Below are positions 1 to 11,509 of a stretch of DNA of 64,000 nucleotides, in pieces. The translations under genes and the position numbers were made by a program. The stretch is from positions 230,662,532 to 230,726,531 of the forward strand of contig CM069432.1 of the NCBI GenBank assembly GCA_035610365.1, written 5' to 3'. This DNA is from Aquatica leii. Lineage: Eukaryota > Arthropoda > Insecta > Coleoptera > Lampyridae. Under the pieces are notes generated by a model. That model searched no databases, had not been told where the DNA came from, and saw only the letters and a list, made by a program, of their open reading frames with translations. Every line of letters begins with the position of its first letter. Position 1 is the first letter of the stretch.

Positions 1-231
1 TTTTTTTATAATTACATGCGTACTATGCACTTTCGATAACTTTCGAGATGGTCTCCGCGACAGTCTACATATTTAATCTGATCAACTTTGGTTTACCTTG
101 AACATTCTTTAATGGAGTGAGATTCTGTACATTTAACAGAGCGGTTTATTTGCTGGCAGTAGTTTTTGGTATGACCAAACCTTTGACATTTGGTACATTT
201 TTCTCTTCAAGGTTGATATTGATAATTTTAA
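1..231 (-). pseudogene. Jockey-type non-LTR retrotransposon ORF1, zinc-knuckle end
   Basis: Read on the minus strand, this segment encodes a run of cysteine/histidine knuckles typical of the C-terminal nucleic-acid-binding part of Jockey/I-type ORF1 (Gag-like) proteins. I see CTKCQRFGHTKNYC (C-X2-C-X4-H-X4-C), then CTESHSIKEC and CRGDHLESYRKC, with the family-like order and spacing. An internal stop follows the second knuckle, so it is dead. The fragment runs off the left window edge near its 3' side and fades into AT-rich DNA at about 231. No ORF2 is present next to it in the window. Family role: RNA binding during target-primed reverse transcription. Assignment to Jockey rather than a related clade is inferred from knuckle spacing only. 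Confidence 0.6.
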
Positions 232-803
232 CACGCAATAACTAAATAAAAAGAAAAAAATTATAGAAATGTAAATTTAGACGACTAAATAATAAATTAA
301 TAAAATACAAGTAATAACAGGCATCGCATGGTGAGTCAGGCCTGTTTATACAGGTTTATACAAGAACCCAATAGAGCCGATATATGCACCAACTAGTGTA
401 TAATCTGAACCATAAAAGAGTTGTGCATCTAATTAACAATTTAGTTTTGTGTTATGCGTGATGTGAAGTGCATACAACAAATATTCCTAGTCTTGGACAA
501 AAAGAAGTATAATTTTTTGTATTGTTACGCAGATGGCGTGCTTTCATTAAGGATTTTTTTAAAATTAAAATCTTAAGAAGTGATTGTAAATAGATGTGTT
601 ATTCATAATTCTGCAAAAGAAGTTAGACATATTAGGTTTTATAATTTAATATAATGCACCCTAAAAGTTATGGCTTACTATTTTATGTTTTTGTTTATTT
701 TGTTTGCTTCCGCGAATAACCAATTTCGCGAATGTTTCGTATTAAAAAATTAATTAGTACGCAATGAGTACCTACACAATATGTGACATTTACATAAAAT
801 TTT
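232..803. other. No recognisable gene
   Basis: AT-rich DNA of about 570 bp. I see no coding segment, repeat or RNA gene I can support. Confidence 0.5.
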
Positions 804-956
804 ATAGCTTGGTAGTGATTCTATGCGACCATAGATCCTTCGATGTGGAGGATAGGCACAACTCAGAAAGAAAACTCTGTAGTAACGTTCTTTCTGAGTT
901 GTGCTTATCCTCCACATCAAAGGATCTATGGTCGCATAGAATCACTACCAAGCTAT
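804..956. repeat. Near-perfect palindrome, 69-bp arms
   Basis: Arms 804-872 and 888-956 are inverted copies of each other with two mismatches, around a 15-nt loop. RNA from either strand would fold into a long hairpin. The open frames on both strands here are a by-product of the palindrome, not genes. It sits immediately upstream of a truncated hAT body. It could be a fold-back element or a recent inverted duplication. Confidence 0.85.
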
Positions 957-1072
957 TAAGTTTTTGGAGGAGTTGTATCGTTCTCATAGTAAATGAAATT
1001 TTATCCTTATATCTCAAATAATGAATTCAAGAGAGCGTTACCTAAGTGTCTTTAATGAAATAAAACGATTCA

Positions 1073-2341
1073 ATGAAAGAATTGTTATTTGCTAAATGTT
1101 TGAAAACTGATAAGAAAGGTGAAACGTCACTTACTCAATTAAAAGATTTTTTGATGTAAAAACTATACCCTTCGGCAACACCAGGACAACACCGATGCGT
1201 TCTGACATACCTAAAACCAGTTATAGCGAATTATCGGTTTATTGTGTCATTCATCGACATCATTTGGTTGCAAAATACTTTAATGGATGTTTACATGAAT
1301 CACTACATTATGTCATTAGAGCTGTTAATAAAATCAAAAATAATGCCTTAAATGAGAGATTATTTGCTCAATTTTTAATTTTGAAAATGATGATGACTAT
1401 AATCGTTTAAAACTTAACACAGAAGTTCGTTAGTTCTTTAAAAGTGCATGTTTGGATTACTTTTGTTCACTCTTTGATTCAGTGTTGGAATTCGTAGAGA
1501 GAGTAATGACAATGATTTGCGGCACAATTTAATTATCTCAAAAAATGGAATCTGATTTATTTGTCAGATTTAACGAGACTATTTTGAAACTACAATGTGA
1601 TACATTAAATTTAATCAAAGCTAAAAGTGTAATATTTGCATTGGTTGCAAAACTTTTGTTGTATAAACACAAATTGAAAAGAGGAGAACGTCCTCAGTTT
1701 CCAAATCTAGATGAAGATTTGTTTGCTTATTGTCTACACTGAACGACGCTTAATTCGGACCTTAACCAAAAATTTGAACACATTCTTCTCTTAAATATTC
1801 TCGACTGGATGTTAACTCTTTTGTAAGTAGTCAAACTTGGAGTACAAATACAGATGAATACATACTAATACAGAAGCAACTTATTGAATTACCCATAAAT
1901 GAGGAACTGAAACTAATTTTCAAACAAGGGCACCACAACTTCTGGTTATAAAAACATATCCCAATTTTATACTCGGCATTACGCGTTAGTGTACGTACAG
2001 TTGAGCTTTAACACAAAAAAAATAAAACTGACTAAAATTAGTACTCGCAGGATTTGCGATTGCCACTTACAAACATTGAGTCAGACATACATAAACTCAT
2101 ATCCCATCAGGTTCATTCAAACCATTAAAATTTTGTTTGTGTTAAAACAAAAGTTATAATTTCAATAAATACTTCTTCAACAAAATGTTTTATTTATATT
2201 TTATGTTTACGTCACCATTTACCATTCAAGACATCTAACTTAAAGTTGTAATTTTTCTATTATGCATTTTTGTAGTTTTTCGGTCCGTAAGTTTTAACTA
2301 TGAAAAGTAGTCCATAGGCCAAAAGAGTTTAAAAACCACTG
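1073..2341 (+). pseudogene. Decayed hAT transposase, ZBED5-like, copy 1
   Basis: Broken reading frames match the order of a ZBED5/SCAN-type hAT transposase. The pieces are ELLFAKCLKTDKKGE at about 1080-1125, VYCVIHRHHLVAK then LHYVIRAVNKIK at about 1240-1340, KLLLYKHKLKRGERPQFPNL at about 1650-1710, and a C-terminal dimerisation-like stretch near 1900-2010. The N-terminal BED finger is missing, so the element is 5' truncated, perhaps where the palindrome now lies. At least four frameshifts or stops are needed to follow the frame. The sequence ends in an AAAAACCACTG motif at 2341, as expected for a hAT terminus; I found no matching 5' end or 8-bp duplication. The same family recurs at 43.9 kb and 59.6 kb. 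Confidence 0.7.
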
Positions 2342-5111
2342 TAGCATAATATAATTATTATATAAAACAATAATGAAACTGTAGAATATTGTTAAAAAAT
2401 GCTTATAAATAACTAATAATAACTATTATCTATAAGCCAATTAAAAGCAATATTAACGTACAATAATGTATCAGATACAGATCTATTATGATTTCTATTA
2501 ATAAACAATCTTGAACCAATGAGTGTTATTCTATTAATGAACGCTTTTAAATAGCGACCAAGAAAATCGTTAGTAACTACTGGTTTACCGATACTACGCA
2601 ACAACCAGATATAAGAACGAGTTAATTTGTATGCTTTAGTTTCTTATAACTTTATTCGTTTTACTAAGATACGATTAACTGAAAAACTTTAAAACTAACT
2701 CGTTTGTTAATCAGCAATAAATAATCCCGACAATGTGAACGCGTTCGCTTGTTACACTCGCTCACGACGTTAAAATGTCTTGATTATTATTCGCCATCAT
2801 CAACTGTTCGTTAAATAACTATTAAATAATTTCGAAAACGTTTTACTGATTTTAATCTTTACAACGTTCTTAAAACTGAATCAAAATTTATAGTATAAAA
2901 AAACTGTGTTCACAAACAAAATTTTATCCGAAAATTAGATGTAATAAACATCAAAAACCGATAAGTGCATAAAGTAGCGGATATTATTGACAGAGTATTT
3001 AAATCTTGTTGGATTATCTAAATTTGAATACGTCGCAGTAAAGGTACCTAATTAAAATTCAGTATGCATCACGTACAAGTTTATCTTTTTTAATAAGGTG
3101 TAATAACGGCAGCACCTTCTTACTTATCTGAATGCATTAAACTGGCATTTTTAACGATAGAACACACTTAAACTACCGTACTTTTATAATTTAAGTACGC
3201 GAAAATACTCGCACTCCATGGTTTAACACCATTAAATGGGTTCTTAAATTATGTTTACCTAGACGTTGTACATACACACTTTAAAAAACGTAGATTTTTT
3301 TTTAAATAAAAGAGGAACGTTTTTGGTTACATCGACGTGTTTTAATCGTGTTCTTATAACTAGAATTTATGTCAATTTAGTTGGCCAGACATCACTCCAC
3401 AAATCAGCTATAGCATTCAGATGCTTTGATTTTAGATAACAACTGAAAACAGAATATACCGTGTTAAAGCTAAATGCGTTTTGTGTCACGTAGGTTCGAT
3501 TACAGTAAGTTGATTTGTGTCATTGTAGGTTTTTAACGGCATCGATGCACCAACAAAATTTGCATTTAATGTATGTGAACCTAAACGACATACAGTATAA
3601 GTAATTTTAAAGATGTAATTTAATCTGTGTAGTATAACATAATCTATTTTGTCTTATACAATGTCGCAATTTTCTATAATTGAAATTAATAATTTATGTA
3701 GTATAGATGCATTCATAAAGATAAACAAATTTTCAATTATTTTTAGAATTCTTATTTAAATTCATAACAATTGTTGCATTTTGATAAATCTTTCTCTAAT
3801 AAATCATAACTAATTGGGTCTCAATGCTACCATCGAATCAAGTCGATAAATCATTACTTTTTATAAACGTGCAAAATTAAATCAAACAAAAGTAGTTCTC
3901 ATTTGTAATGCAACTAGATGTCATGGTCGTATCTAAGAATGCCTTAGCGTAGTTAATAATCTCATTACCACATCACAATCTAACGGGTATTACTTACTTC
4001 TTCAAGTTCTATGTAAACACTAGCAAGCATTACATTAAGTTAGATAAGCTCCGCGTTCATTGTAAATCAGAAAATTAGCAAATACCCACGCCTTTCTAAG
4101 TCGTGGTGCATTTTAATTCTGACCTTCGATCGTTTGCTAATGATAATGAGAGGATAATAAAATTTACTGTCATTTATCTAAACAGACAACGAAATAAAAT
4201 TCATGTTTAAATTGTTTCTTTTTTATTTCAAAAGTAATTTAATCCATATTTTAAAATTTTGCACTAGCTGAACTTTAATTTAAAAGAATATTTAAACAAT
4301 CTTTTTATTATTCTATAAGTAAGTTTAAACAATACTAGCAGATAAAATTTGTAAGCAAACGTAATGCATTTTAATTAAGAGAACAAAGTATTATCAATTA
4401 GACTGATAAAACAATTAACTTTTTTTAAACTATGATACTAACAGTAGGTATAAACATTTGATAATTGTTTTATATAAAAAACTTTTTTGGGCTATTCAAG
4501 TTTTGCTTTTATTATTGTTTCTTTGGATTAAAATTATAACTTGCACTATATCTTATTGTTCTTTGCAAATATTGTGAGAGCAGAGTTTACTGTACATGTA
4601 CAGCTTCAAAATGTGAGTATTTTTGTATGTAAGAATAGAACATTAATTTGCTTATTCCAGAAAAATTCATTTTTTTATACACTTTACATTGGTATTGTCT
4701 TTCCCTTTTATTTTATTCCAATGTTTTATAAATAATTTTTTCTATTTTACCCATTTATTGTCAACATTTCGATACTGTGATGACGTCAGTTGAGTGCTTT
4801 ACTGGGTTACTTTTTTTCACGCAACACTTTTTTTCACTGCTTTTTTTGTTTTTTAAGGTTGGTACACGGTATTGAACATAGTATTAAATTTGTATGATTA
4901 AAATGGCAGATTGTAACGTAAATTATGTAATCGTTTATTTTACCAAGCTTGAACGTTTATTTTTTAAAATACGCGAATGTTTGAATGAGGACACAAGACA
5001 GAAGTGTATTCAAACTTTTATTACGCATGACAGGCATAGAAACTAAAATAACACATAACCTACAGCTTTATGTACGTATAATAAAATATCACGAACACAA
5101 AAATAACTGCT
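2342..5111. other. Long AT-rich stretch without identifiable genes
   Basis: About 2.8 kb. The only notable open frame is on the minus strand, about 2413-2645, 78 codons with no start and no motif I recognise. At this base composition such a length could occur by chance. No element ends, RNA genes or tandem repeats were seen. Confidence 0.45.
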
Positions 5112-6283
5112 TTATTCAGTAGGATTACTAAAATTACAATTATTAAAGACCTTAATAATAGTACAACTATCTTTCCCTTCTACATGGATTCCAGGATTTT
5201 GGGTGGAAATGTTTACATTTTTATCATTATTGTGAATTTCCACATTGTGATTGTCATGAGATTGTGAAGCATTAGCTGATTGCAAGTTAGCAGTTGAAGT
5301 GCTGGGTTGTGCCAACATGTCTGCGATTTGAATTTTTTTACCCAATGATGTTTCGATATACCCTTCAGCAACTGTTCCAGACTTCCAACCACCATGCCGT
5401 TTTATGGTTACTAGGTCGCCACCATTGTTAGCCAAGTGAGTGGCACTTGATCTTCGGAAGCAATGACCAGTATAGCTGCCAGGATCATTTAGGTTTAAAA
5501 ATGTCGCGATTAGTTTTGGCATATTACCAATAGTATTAATGCCAATTGGGCTATTAATACAGTATCCGTTACGGTACGTTAAGAAAAACCTTTCAGTTTT
5601 ACAATTTTTTGGTCTTAATGCATAGTATTTTTTGATCAAATTAATCCAATTTTGCTCTGTAATTGCAAACAACCTTGGCATATTATTTTTTGTTTTAGGA
5701 ATTGAAATTAATATGTTTTCTATATTAAATTTCAAGTCGTTAACTGTTATAGTCATTAATTCTTCACGACGGCAAGCACCTGCATAACCCATAATAAGAC
5801 CAACCTGATATGAAAAGTAAATCTAGAATTACATTTGTTCTATTAATGATATAAAAAAAGCAGTACCTTAATTGCTAAAAACTGGTGATAATCAGCATCT
5901 CAAAGGAAGCAGTCAATATCTCCAGTTTCTAAAACTTTTGATTTCTTTGGTTGAAACCCCTCGGACAATCTCTTCAAATACGTAAATTTATTATATTTTG
6001 AAATATCAATGTTATTTTCTATATTTATGCAAGATTTTAATTTTGAATACGTTGACCAAAGAGTAGATGGTTTTTTGTTTTCACTTAAATTTTTGAAATA
6101 AACCAGCATAACATTTTCAGAAATACTTGCTTTGTTTTGTGCACACCATATATTGAATGCATTATAGTCTTCTTCATATGCTGCTTTTGATTTGGCAGGT
6201 AGCAATGAATTCATTACCTCAGCTGCTGTTTTTTTAAACTCTGGTGATGTGCATGAACCTTCCATTGTAGAAAACGAAAACAA
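5112..6283 (-). pseudogene. Crypton tyrosine recombinase, two exons, one internal stop
   Basis: Exon 1 runs from the ATG at 6283 to 5867 and exon 2 from 5804 to the stop at 5112. They are separated by a 62-bp GT-AG intron (5805-5866) whose removal restores the frame exactly. Exon 1 carries an N-terminal core-binding-like helical domain. Exon 2 carries the recombinase domain: first catalytic Arg in GACRREEL, then HCFRRSSATHLA (H-X-X-R), RHGGWKS and a Tyr in AEGYIE about 8 residues later. This is the R...HxxR...Y layout of tyrosine recombinases and resembles the insect Crypton group. The tail after the catalytic Tyr is Asn/Ser-rich. A single in-frame TGA (5900-5902) interrupts exon 1 twelve codons before the splice. 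Cryptons move by recombination of a circular intermediate and lack long TIRs; I could not define the element ends. Confidence 0.85.
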
Positions 6284-6643
6284 ACTACACAGAAAATAAC
6301 AGTTTGCATTTATTTGCTATAACATTGTACACTTGATTTTGTGAAAATTTTTGTTATAAAAAGTAACACCTTGATTTTATTAGTTTACCAATTTCAAATA
6401 TCTTTTTGAAAAATCGTTTTGTACAAAATTTCTTAGCATGTGAACATAAATTGAAAACATTTTGTACTTTCAACAGACTGAGAAAAATCCATTTAAAAAG
6501 TTTTTTGCTGAAAATAGTCCCGTTACCGCATTAACAATTTAACATTTAACAACACAAATAACATTTTTTTCTGTGTAAGTGCTTTTTAATATTAATTTTT
6601 AAATTCAAATCTTTAAATTTAAATGTTAAATAGGTGAGACCAA

Positions 6644-6810
6644 CTGGTGATCATCAGTATTCGAAGGAAGCAGTCAATATCTCCTGCTTCTAATATTTTT
6701 GATTTTTTGGTTGAAACTTCTGACCATCTCTTCAAATACGTAATTTATTTATTATACCTTAATATATCAATATTATTTTTTATGTTTGTACAGGATTTTA
6801 ATTTATAAAC
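6644..6810 (-). repeat. Second Crypton fragment (end of exon 1)
   Basis: Decayed copy of 5885-6045 from the complete Crypton, same orientation. It retains CGA at the position where the longer copy has the TGA stop, and lacks the intron. Several indels break the frame. Confidence 0.7.
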
Positions 6811-7221
6811 AGCAAGTTTCAAATAACTTGATGCAAATTTAGAAAAAGTTACCTAGCATATTTAAAGTTAGCATTTGCAAATATTCAAAATAATGGATTT
6901 TTTCTATAAATTATTTTGTGGTGAAGTATCTTACCTATGTCACGTTTATTTTTGACCCAATTATTAATAATGAGTGGGATCATTAAACCGACTTCACAAA
7001 CAATTAGCAGTTTGAAGGAGTAAATTGAAAGTAAAATTCAGTGAATGTTTATTAACATAAATCATATATTTACAAATGACAAAGTCGTAGAGATTATAAG
7101 ATTTTGTATAACAAATAATAAATACATCATGTATTCATTTCTTTATGATAATCATGAACAAAATCTTGCTCAAATCCAGATTATAAAATTATAAATGGTT
7201 TTTAATTCTGTTGTTAAACTA

Positions 7222-7590
7222 TCAAGAAATGCCTGTCGTTTTCTTTGTATCGTTTCGTCGACACTTTTGTTTGCGGCCTTCATGTAAGCAACATTCATCT
7301 ATATAAAACAAACTTATTTGGAGAACTGTCTCAATAGTGGGAACTTGCAATAGTTCCTGTAGGTTTGTATTCTTTATGATACATCGTTGATTTTGCAGGT
7401 AATGACTGTAAGAAAAGAAAACTTACAAGTTATAACCTTCAATTTACACCATATACAAATCAAACCTTTTTGGTGGCAAATTACCATTACCAATCCACTG
7501 GTACTTAGCATTGCGTAATCTATAATAAGATATAGTAAAGTGGGCATGAACCTTCGATTGCAGAAAACGAAAACAAACTAGGTGCTTTTT
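7222..7590 (-). other. Unassigned two-exon coding-like segment
   Basis: On the minus strand an open frame runs from about 7590 to a donor at 7466/7465 (AAAAG|GTTTG). After a predicted 60-bp intron (7406-7465, ending TTTTCTTACAG) the same frame continues to a TGA at 7222-7224. The spliced frame is about 100 codons without a stop and has mixed residue composition, for example HFTISYYRLRNAKYQWIGNG in exon 1 and FYIDECCLHEGRKQK in exon 2. No start codon is evident at the upstream side, where the sequence merges into a segment related to the Crypton 5' region. I do not recognise the family. It may belong to a Crypton-derived element or be a captured exon. A chance open frame is not excluded. Confidence 0.35.
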
Positions 7591-7650
7591 GATATTAATT
7601 TTAAGTTTTCATTCTTAATTCAAATGTCAAATCTGTCAAATAAGTGAGAT
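7540..7650 (-). repeat. Fragment related to the Crypton 5' end
   Basis: The stretch around 7540-7580 matches the start of the Crypton gene (around 6245-6285), and the following bases match 6565-6640. About 260 bp present in the longer copy are missing here. The downstream side joins the unassigned two-exon frame, not the recombinase. Confidence 0.55.
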
Positions 7651-7754
7651 GAACGTTACCAACTTAAATTTAATAAATATAAAAAAAATTATGCAATTTT
7701 AAAATTATTTATTTTCTGTTAAATCTGTTAGGAATGGGGTAAAATAGAAAAAAT

Positions 7755-7888
7755 AGTATAAGAAATTCGTGGCTTATGGCCTATTATCGCACTTGTCCAT
7801 TGCAAAACTCGGCGCTGCGCGCCTCGTTTTGCAAACTTGGACGCGTGCGATAATAGCGTTCCATAAGCCACTAATTTCTTAATATACT
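7755..7888. repeat. Fold-back MITE-like repeat with GC-rich centre
   Basis: Imperfect inverted repeat of about 55-bp arms: both halves carry a GTGGCTTATGG motif followed by CTATTATCGCAC. The arms surround a GC-rich core containing GCGCTGCGCGC. A related structure occurs at 57336-57475. No transposase gene is associated. Confidence 0.65.
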
Positions 7889-8695
7889 ATTGAATATATC
7901 TTGTTAATTTTTTGTCTTTTCTTTAACAAAAACTCTCAAGTGGTTTCGGCTAAAAGCGTAAGGTTTTTATTTGTTTAAGTGAACTTACTGTATTTATTCT
8001 AATTGTTGAACGACTTTGATTTAGTACTTTTTAGAATTTTGTAGTTACTACTATACTACATGCTGTTTTCTAAGTAGTTGCTGTTAGTATGATTACGTGA
8101 TATAGTAAAAATGTTGATAGGTTTTATGAAACAATTTAGTACTATTTATAGGCGATTCAAAATAAACAATACGCCAGCTCCCGGCAATAGTTTGAACTAC
8201 AGTTAAAATGATAGTTTGATGCTTGTACTCAGTTTGTTTCTGTTTGCTTTTAAATGTATTGTGTGTTGTTTATTTTAAAAAAATGCACATAATTGTTAAA
8301 ACATATGGCACTGAAGAGCATATTGAACGAGATTCAGTCTGGGAGATGTTACTAAATATATAAAAGCTTGTTCGCAACATTTTTAGAGACAAGATTATTT
8401 TTATCAAACAAGTATGTATTTACTATTTAGGTATTATAATTGGTAATTTATTATTGTGTGCCATAGTAGACTGTATAAAAACTGCAATTGTTTATATTTT
8501 AACTTTAGTAACCTTTTTAGTACGGCTGACGGGTTTACAGATCAGTTACAGAACGTACCCATCCGCCGGCTGACTTATATATCCGACATCAAATATTTGC
8601 ATTCATTAAACTATTGCCTTATAGATCCGATACTTTTTGAAACTTGCATTTCACTACAGACGAGCGCCGCAATATTACGTTAACTTTAGATTCAC
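7889..8695. other. No recognisable gene
   Basis: AT-rich DNA that probably includes the 5' flank and end of the piggyBac remnant. I could not identify a TTAA-flanked terminus. Confidence 0.4.
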
Positions 8696-10521
8696 CATAT
8701 AGCCGGGGTAATGTCTAGACCGTGTTTGCATTGTTGTAAGTATTAGTCTTACTTAAAATTGTTACGAAAGATCGCGCCAGTCCCTCTGGTAGGTCTACAC
8801 GTGACAAAAAGCGTAAACAACAAGATTCCAGTTATTGTGGCTTGGACGATAGTGATATTAGAAAAATTACAAATTGTGTGGATTAGGATAATTTGTACCT
8901 TAGTGAGAAGAAATAGCCATTCCAAGACAGCGGAAGCGAGTACCCACCTGCGTTATAAAGTAAAAATGTTAATTTTGAAGTCTCTTCGATTGACCAAAAT
9001 TACCAGGTCGAACAAATTATACATATTGAGGAACCAGAACATTTGAAAGCTGTTTTGCAGCCAAGTGAACAGGTAATTTTTTTGACCAAAAATGAATCTG
9101 TCTCTCGAGTCCACGAATTTGACCAAAGTAAAAGCGGTTTCAAGAGTGATAGCTTGACTCCGAATTCAAAAGATGTAGATTACTTTCTTAGCCTATTCTC
9201 GGAAGAAATAGTAAATAAAATCGTGATAGAAACGAACAGTTATGCCGCCCAACAGAAAACTAACAGCTGGAAAAATGTTAATGTTTCAGAAATGTATGTT
9301 TTTTTGCAATAACTATGTTAATGTCACGACTCAGGATAATTTATTCCGTACCGCGATCTTTCGACAAAAGATGTCAAAAGACATACATTTTACAATTCGC
9401 CGTTATTTGCACTTTTGTAATAACGAGGATGAAGCCGCTTAACGATTGTCTCTATAAAATTGAACATGTATTGCAGAAATAAAAAATAAATTCTCGTGCC
9501 ACTTTTATCCTTTCTAGAATTTAGTTATTGATTCTTGTTTAAAAGAAGGTTGAGCTTTAAACAATAAATAAAAACTACGTTTCGGTAATAAATTATACGT
9601 TATTTGTGATCATTTTATGATTAGAACATACATGCAGGTAAAGCTTTGGGTGTTACACGAGCAATTGTTGTTAAAGTATTAAGCCCTTATTTAAATAAAG
9701 GGTATTCATTGATCACTGATAATTTTGATACAAGCCCTTCTTTGTCAAATTATCTGTTCCAAAACAAAATGAACTCTTGCGGCACGGTACAACAAAACCG
9801 AAAACAAATGCCATTATTTGAGAAGAAGCTAAAAACAGGTGAAGTTGAATGGAGAAGCAACGAAGCTATGTTGGCGCTAAAATAGAAAGACTGTGAGGAT
9901 GTCGTAATGCTGACAACAATGCATAAAAATCAAATTGTCACCTTTCCTAAAATAAGCAGGATTACAAATAAAAATATAAAGAAACCCTTATGCGTTGTAG
10001 AGTATAATAGCCATATGGGTGCCATCGACAGGTCGGAAATGATGATAAGTAGCATTGATTGCACTTGTAAATCAATAAAATAGTATGTAAACGTATTCTT
10101 TCAGTTGCTGAATGTTACCGTACTAAATGCCCATGCAATATTTTTGACGCAACATACAGAAAAGGTTCCATTTGCAAAGTTTTACTTAGAAGTTATTCGG
10201 TAGTTGTTTGAAAGGTATTTTAAAGCATTAAGTTGGGCAATCAACGTTTTTAATAATAGCATTTTTTTAGATGTTCATCGACTGAGGCAAAGCCAGTTTA
10301 TTTTCATCAGGGGAATACAAGACTGACAGAACGGCATTTTTTGGAATTGGTTCCAAGAAAAGAGGGAAAGAAAGTGCCACTAAGCGATGCAGAATGTGCT
10401 CCCAAACGAAGGCAGGAACAAAGAAAAAAACGAGAGCAGTTACTAATGTAGTGAATGTGACGTTGGCTTATGTGCAGTGTCCTGTTTTAAGATTCATCAC
10501 CAAGTAGCAGACTTTTAAAAG
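8696..10521 (+). pseudogene. Decayed piggyBac transposase (PGBD4-like)
   Basis: Successive frames give a nearly full piggyBac transposase interrupted by many stops and shifts. The N-terminal acidic region is around 8770-9110. DYFLSLFSEEIVNKIVIETN starts the DDE_Tnp_1_7-type domain near 9175. FRQKMSKDIHFTIRRYLHFC lies at about 9358-9415. LVIDSCLKEG at about 9522 holds the first catalytic Asp, LITDNFDTSPSLSNYL at about 9715 the second, and YNSHMGAIDRSEMM at about 10000 the third. The C-terminal Cys-rich domain (RCRMCS, ECDVGLCAVSCFKIHH) lies at about 10390-10500. All three catalytic aspartates remain readable. A GGGTTTA motif near 10631 may be a mutated 3' end. Elements of this family excise and insert at TTAA. 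Confidence 0.85.
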
Positions 10522-11326
10522 TAATCTTCCTCCATGGTTTTTAGTTCTATTTTCTTTTTGAAATTTTGTCCTGAGTTTTTTTTTATTATACATATATTAA
10601 GCATTAATATAAAAAAGCCCCGTCCTAAAAGGGTTTAAAAAACTTAATTAAGAAAATTGTACTTTACAAAAAACGAACTGGAGTTGTCGCGATATTCTTT
10701 ACAACCCCAATTCTTCCCTCTGCGCCTAATCGACAAAAAAAAATATAATTATTTCTTCATGTCGCCCGCCTTGACAGACTGCCACGTCTTCAAATTAAAC
10801 ATTTTTTAATACTAAAACTTAACTTATGAAACATCAGCAAATAAAATTAATAATCCAGTAAAGCAACAAAAAAATAAAAGAAGTATGCAATATACATATC
10901 TTAAGTAACATTGTTATTTTCAGGCTTACATCGAAAAAAACACAGTTTAACAACATTGTGTTTAAACATTCATTCAACTGTTTAACACTAACAACACAAA
11001 CTCGGTTATCACTTCCACTAAGTTTGACGATTTTCCTAAGAATTCATTTTGGTGGAGGTAGATTATCTACCTTTACGATAAGCCTAGTACCAACGGAAAT
11101 ATTAGTTGAATAATTGATCTATTTTCTTCTTTGTTGTAAAAAAGTTAAGTAATCTCGAGACCAACGTCGCCAAAAGCTGCAGTAGCTGATATCTTGATAA
11201 CCTGTTTATCGGTATATTTAAAATATCTGGATCAGGTGGCGGTTGTAATTATTTTGCTAATAAAAGAATGAGCAGGAGTTATTGAAGTTAAATCACTAGG
11301 ATCAGGTGATAAAGGATAAAGCTTCA
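10522..11326. other. No recognisable gene
   Basis: AT-rich; the first 120 bp may be the 3' end of the piggyBac. The final part carries sequence flanking the palindrome, including AAAGCTTCA at 11317, repeated with variation at 11550. Confidence 0.4.
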
Positions 11327-11509
11327 GTTTTAATCAAATTAATGATTCCTTCTTGTAGGAGGTAGGATGAAAGCAACTACTTCAGTACTATTGCGACGTT
11401 TCGTGCTCGTGATGAACACTTCATCACGAGCACGAAACGTCGCAATAGTACTGAAGTAGTTGCTTTCATCCTACCTCCTACAAGAAGGAATCATTAATTT
11501 GATTAAAAC
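11327..11509. repeat. Perfect palindrome, 90-bp arms and 3-nt loop
   Basis: Arms 11327-11416 and 11420-11509 are exact reverse complements by eye, separated by CAC. The inner arm contains CACGAAACGTCGCAATAG, reminiscent of sequence often found at Penelope-like element termini, so it may derive from one. Lightly diverged copies of the outer flank (AAAGCTTCA...) lie outside both arms in direct orientation. Arm identity implies recent origin, gene conversion or an assembly artefact. Confidence 0.9.

Noticed and set aside
802-1021. Overlapping open frames on both strands
   Set aside because: They share most residues because the region is a palindrome; there is no coding evidence beyond that.
4541-4735. 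64-codon hydrophobic frame
   Set aside because: T-rich DNA readily encodes Phe/Leu/Ile runs; no signal-peptide context, gene neighbours or homology visible.
6644-6810. Processed (intron-less) Crypton retrocopy
   Set aside because: The intron is absent, but so are neighbouring exon bases, and exon 2 does not follow; a deletion explains it as well.
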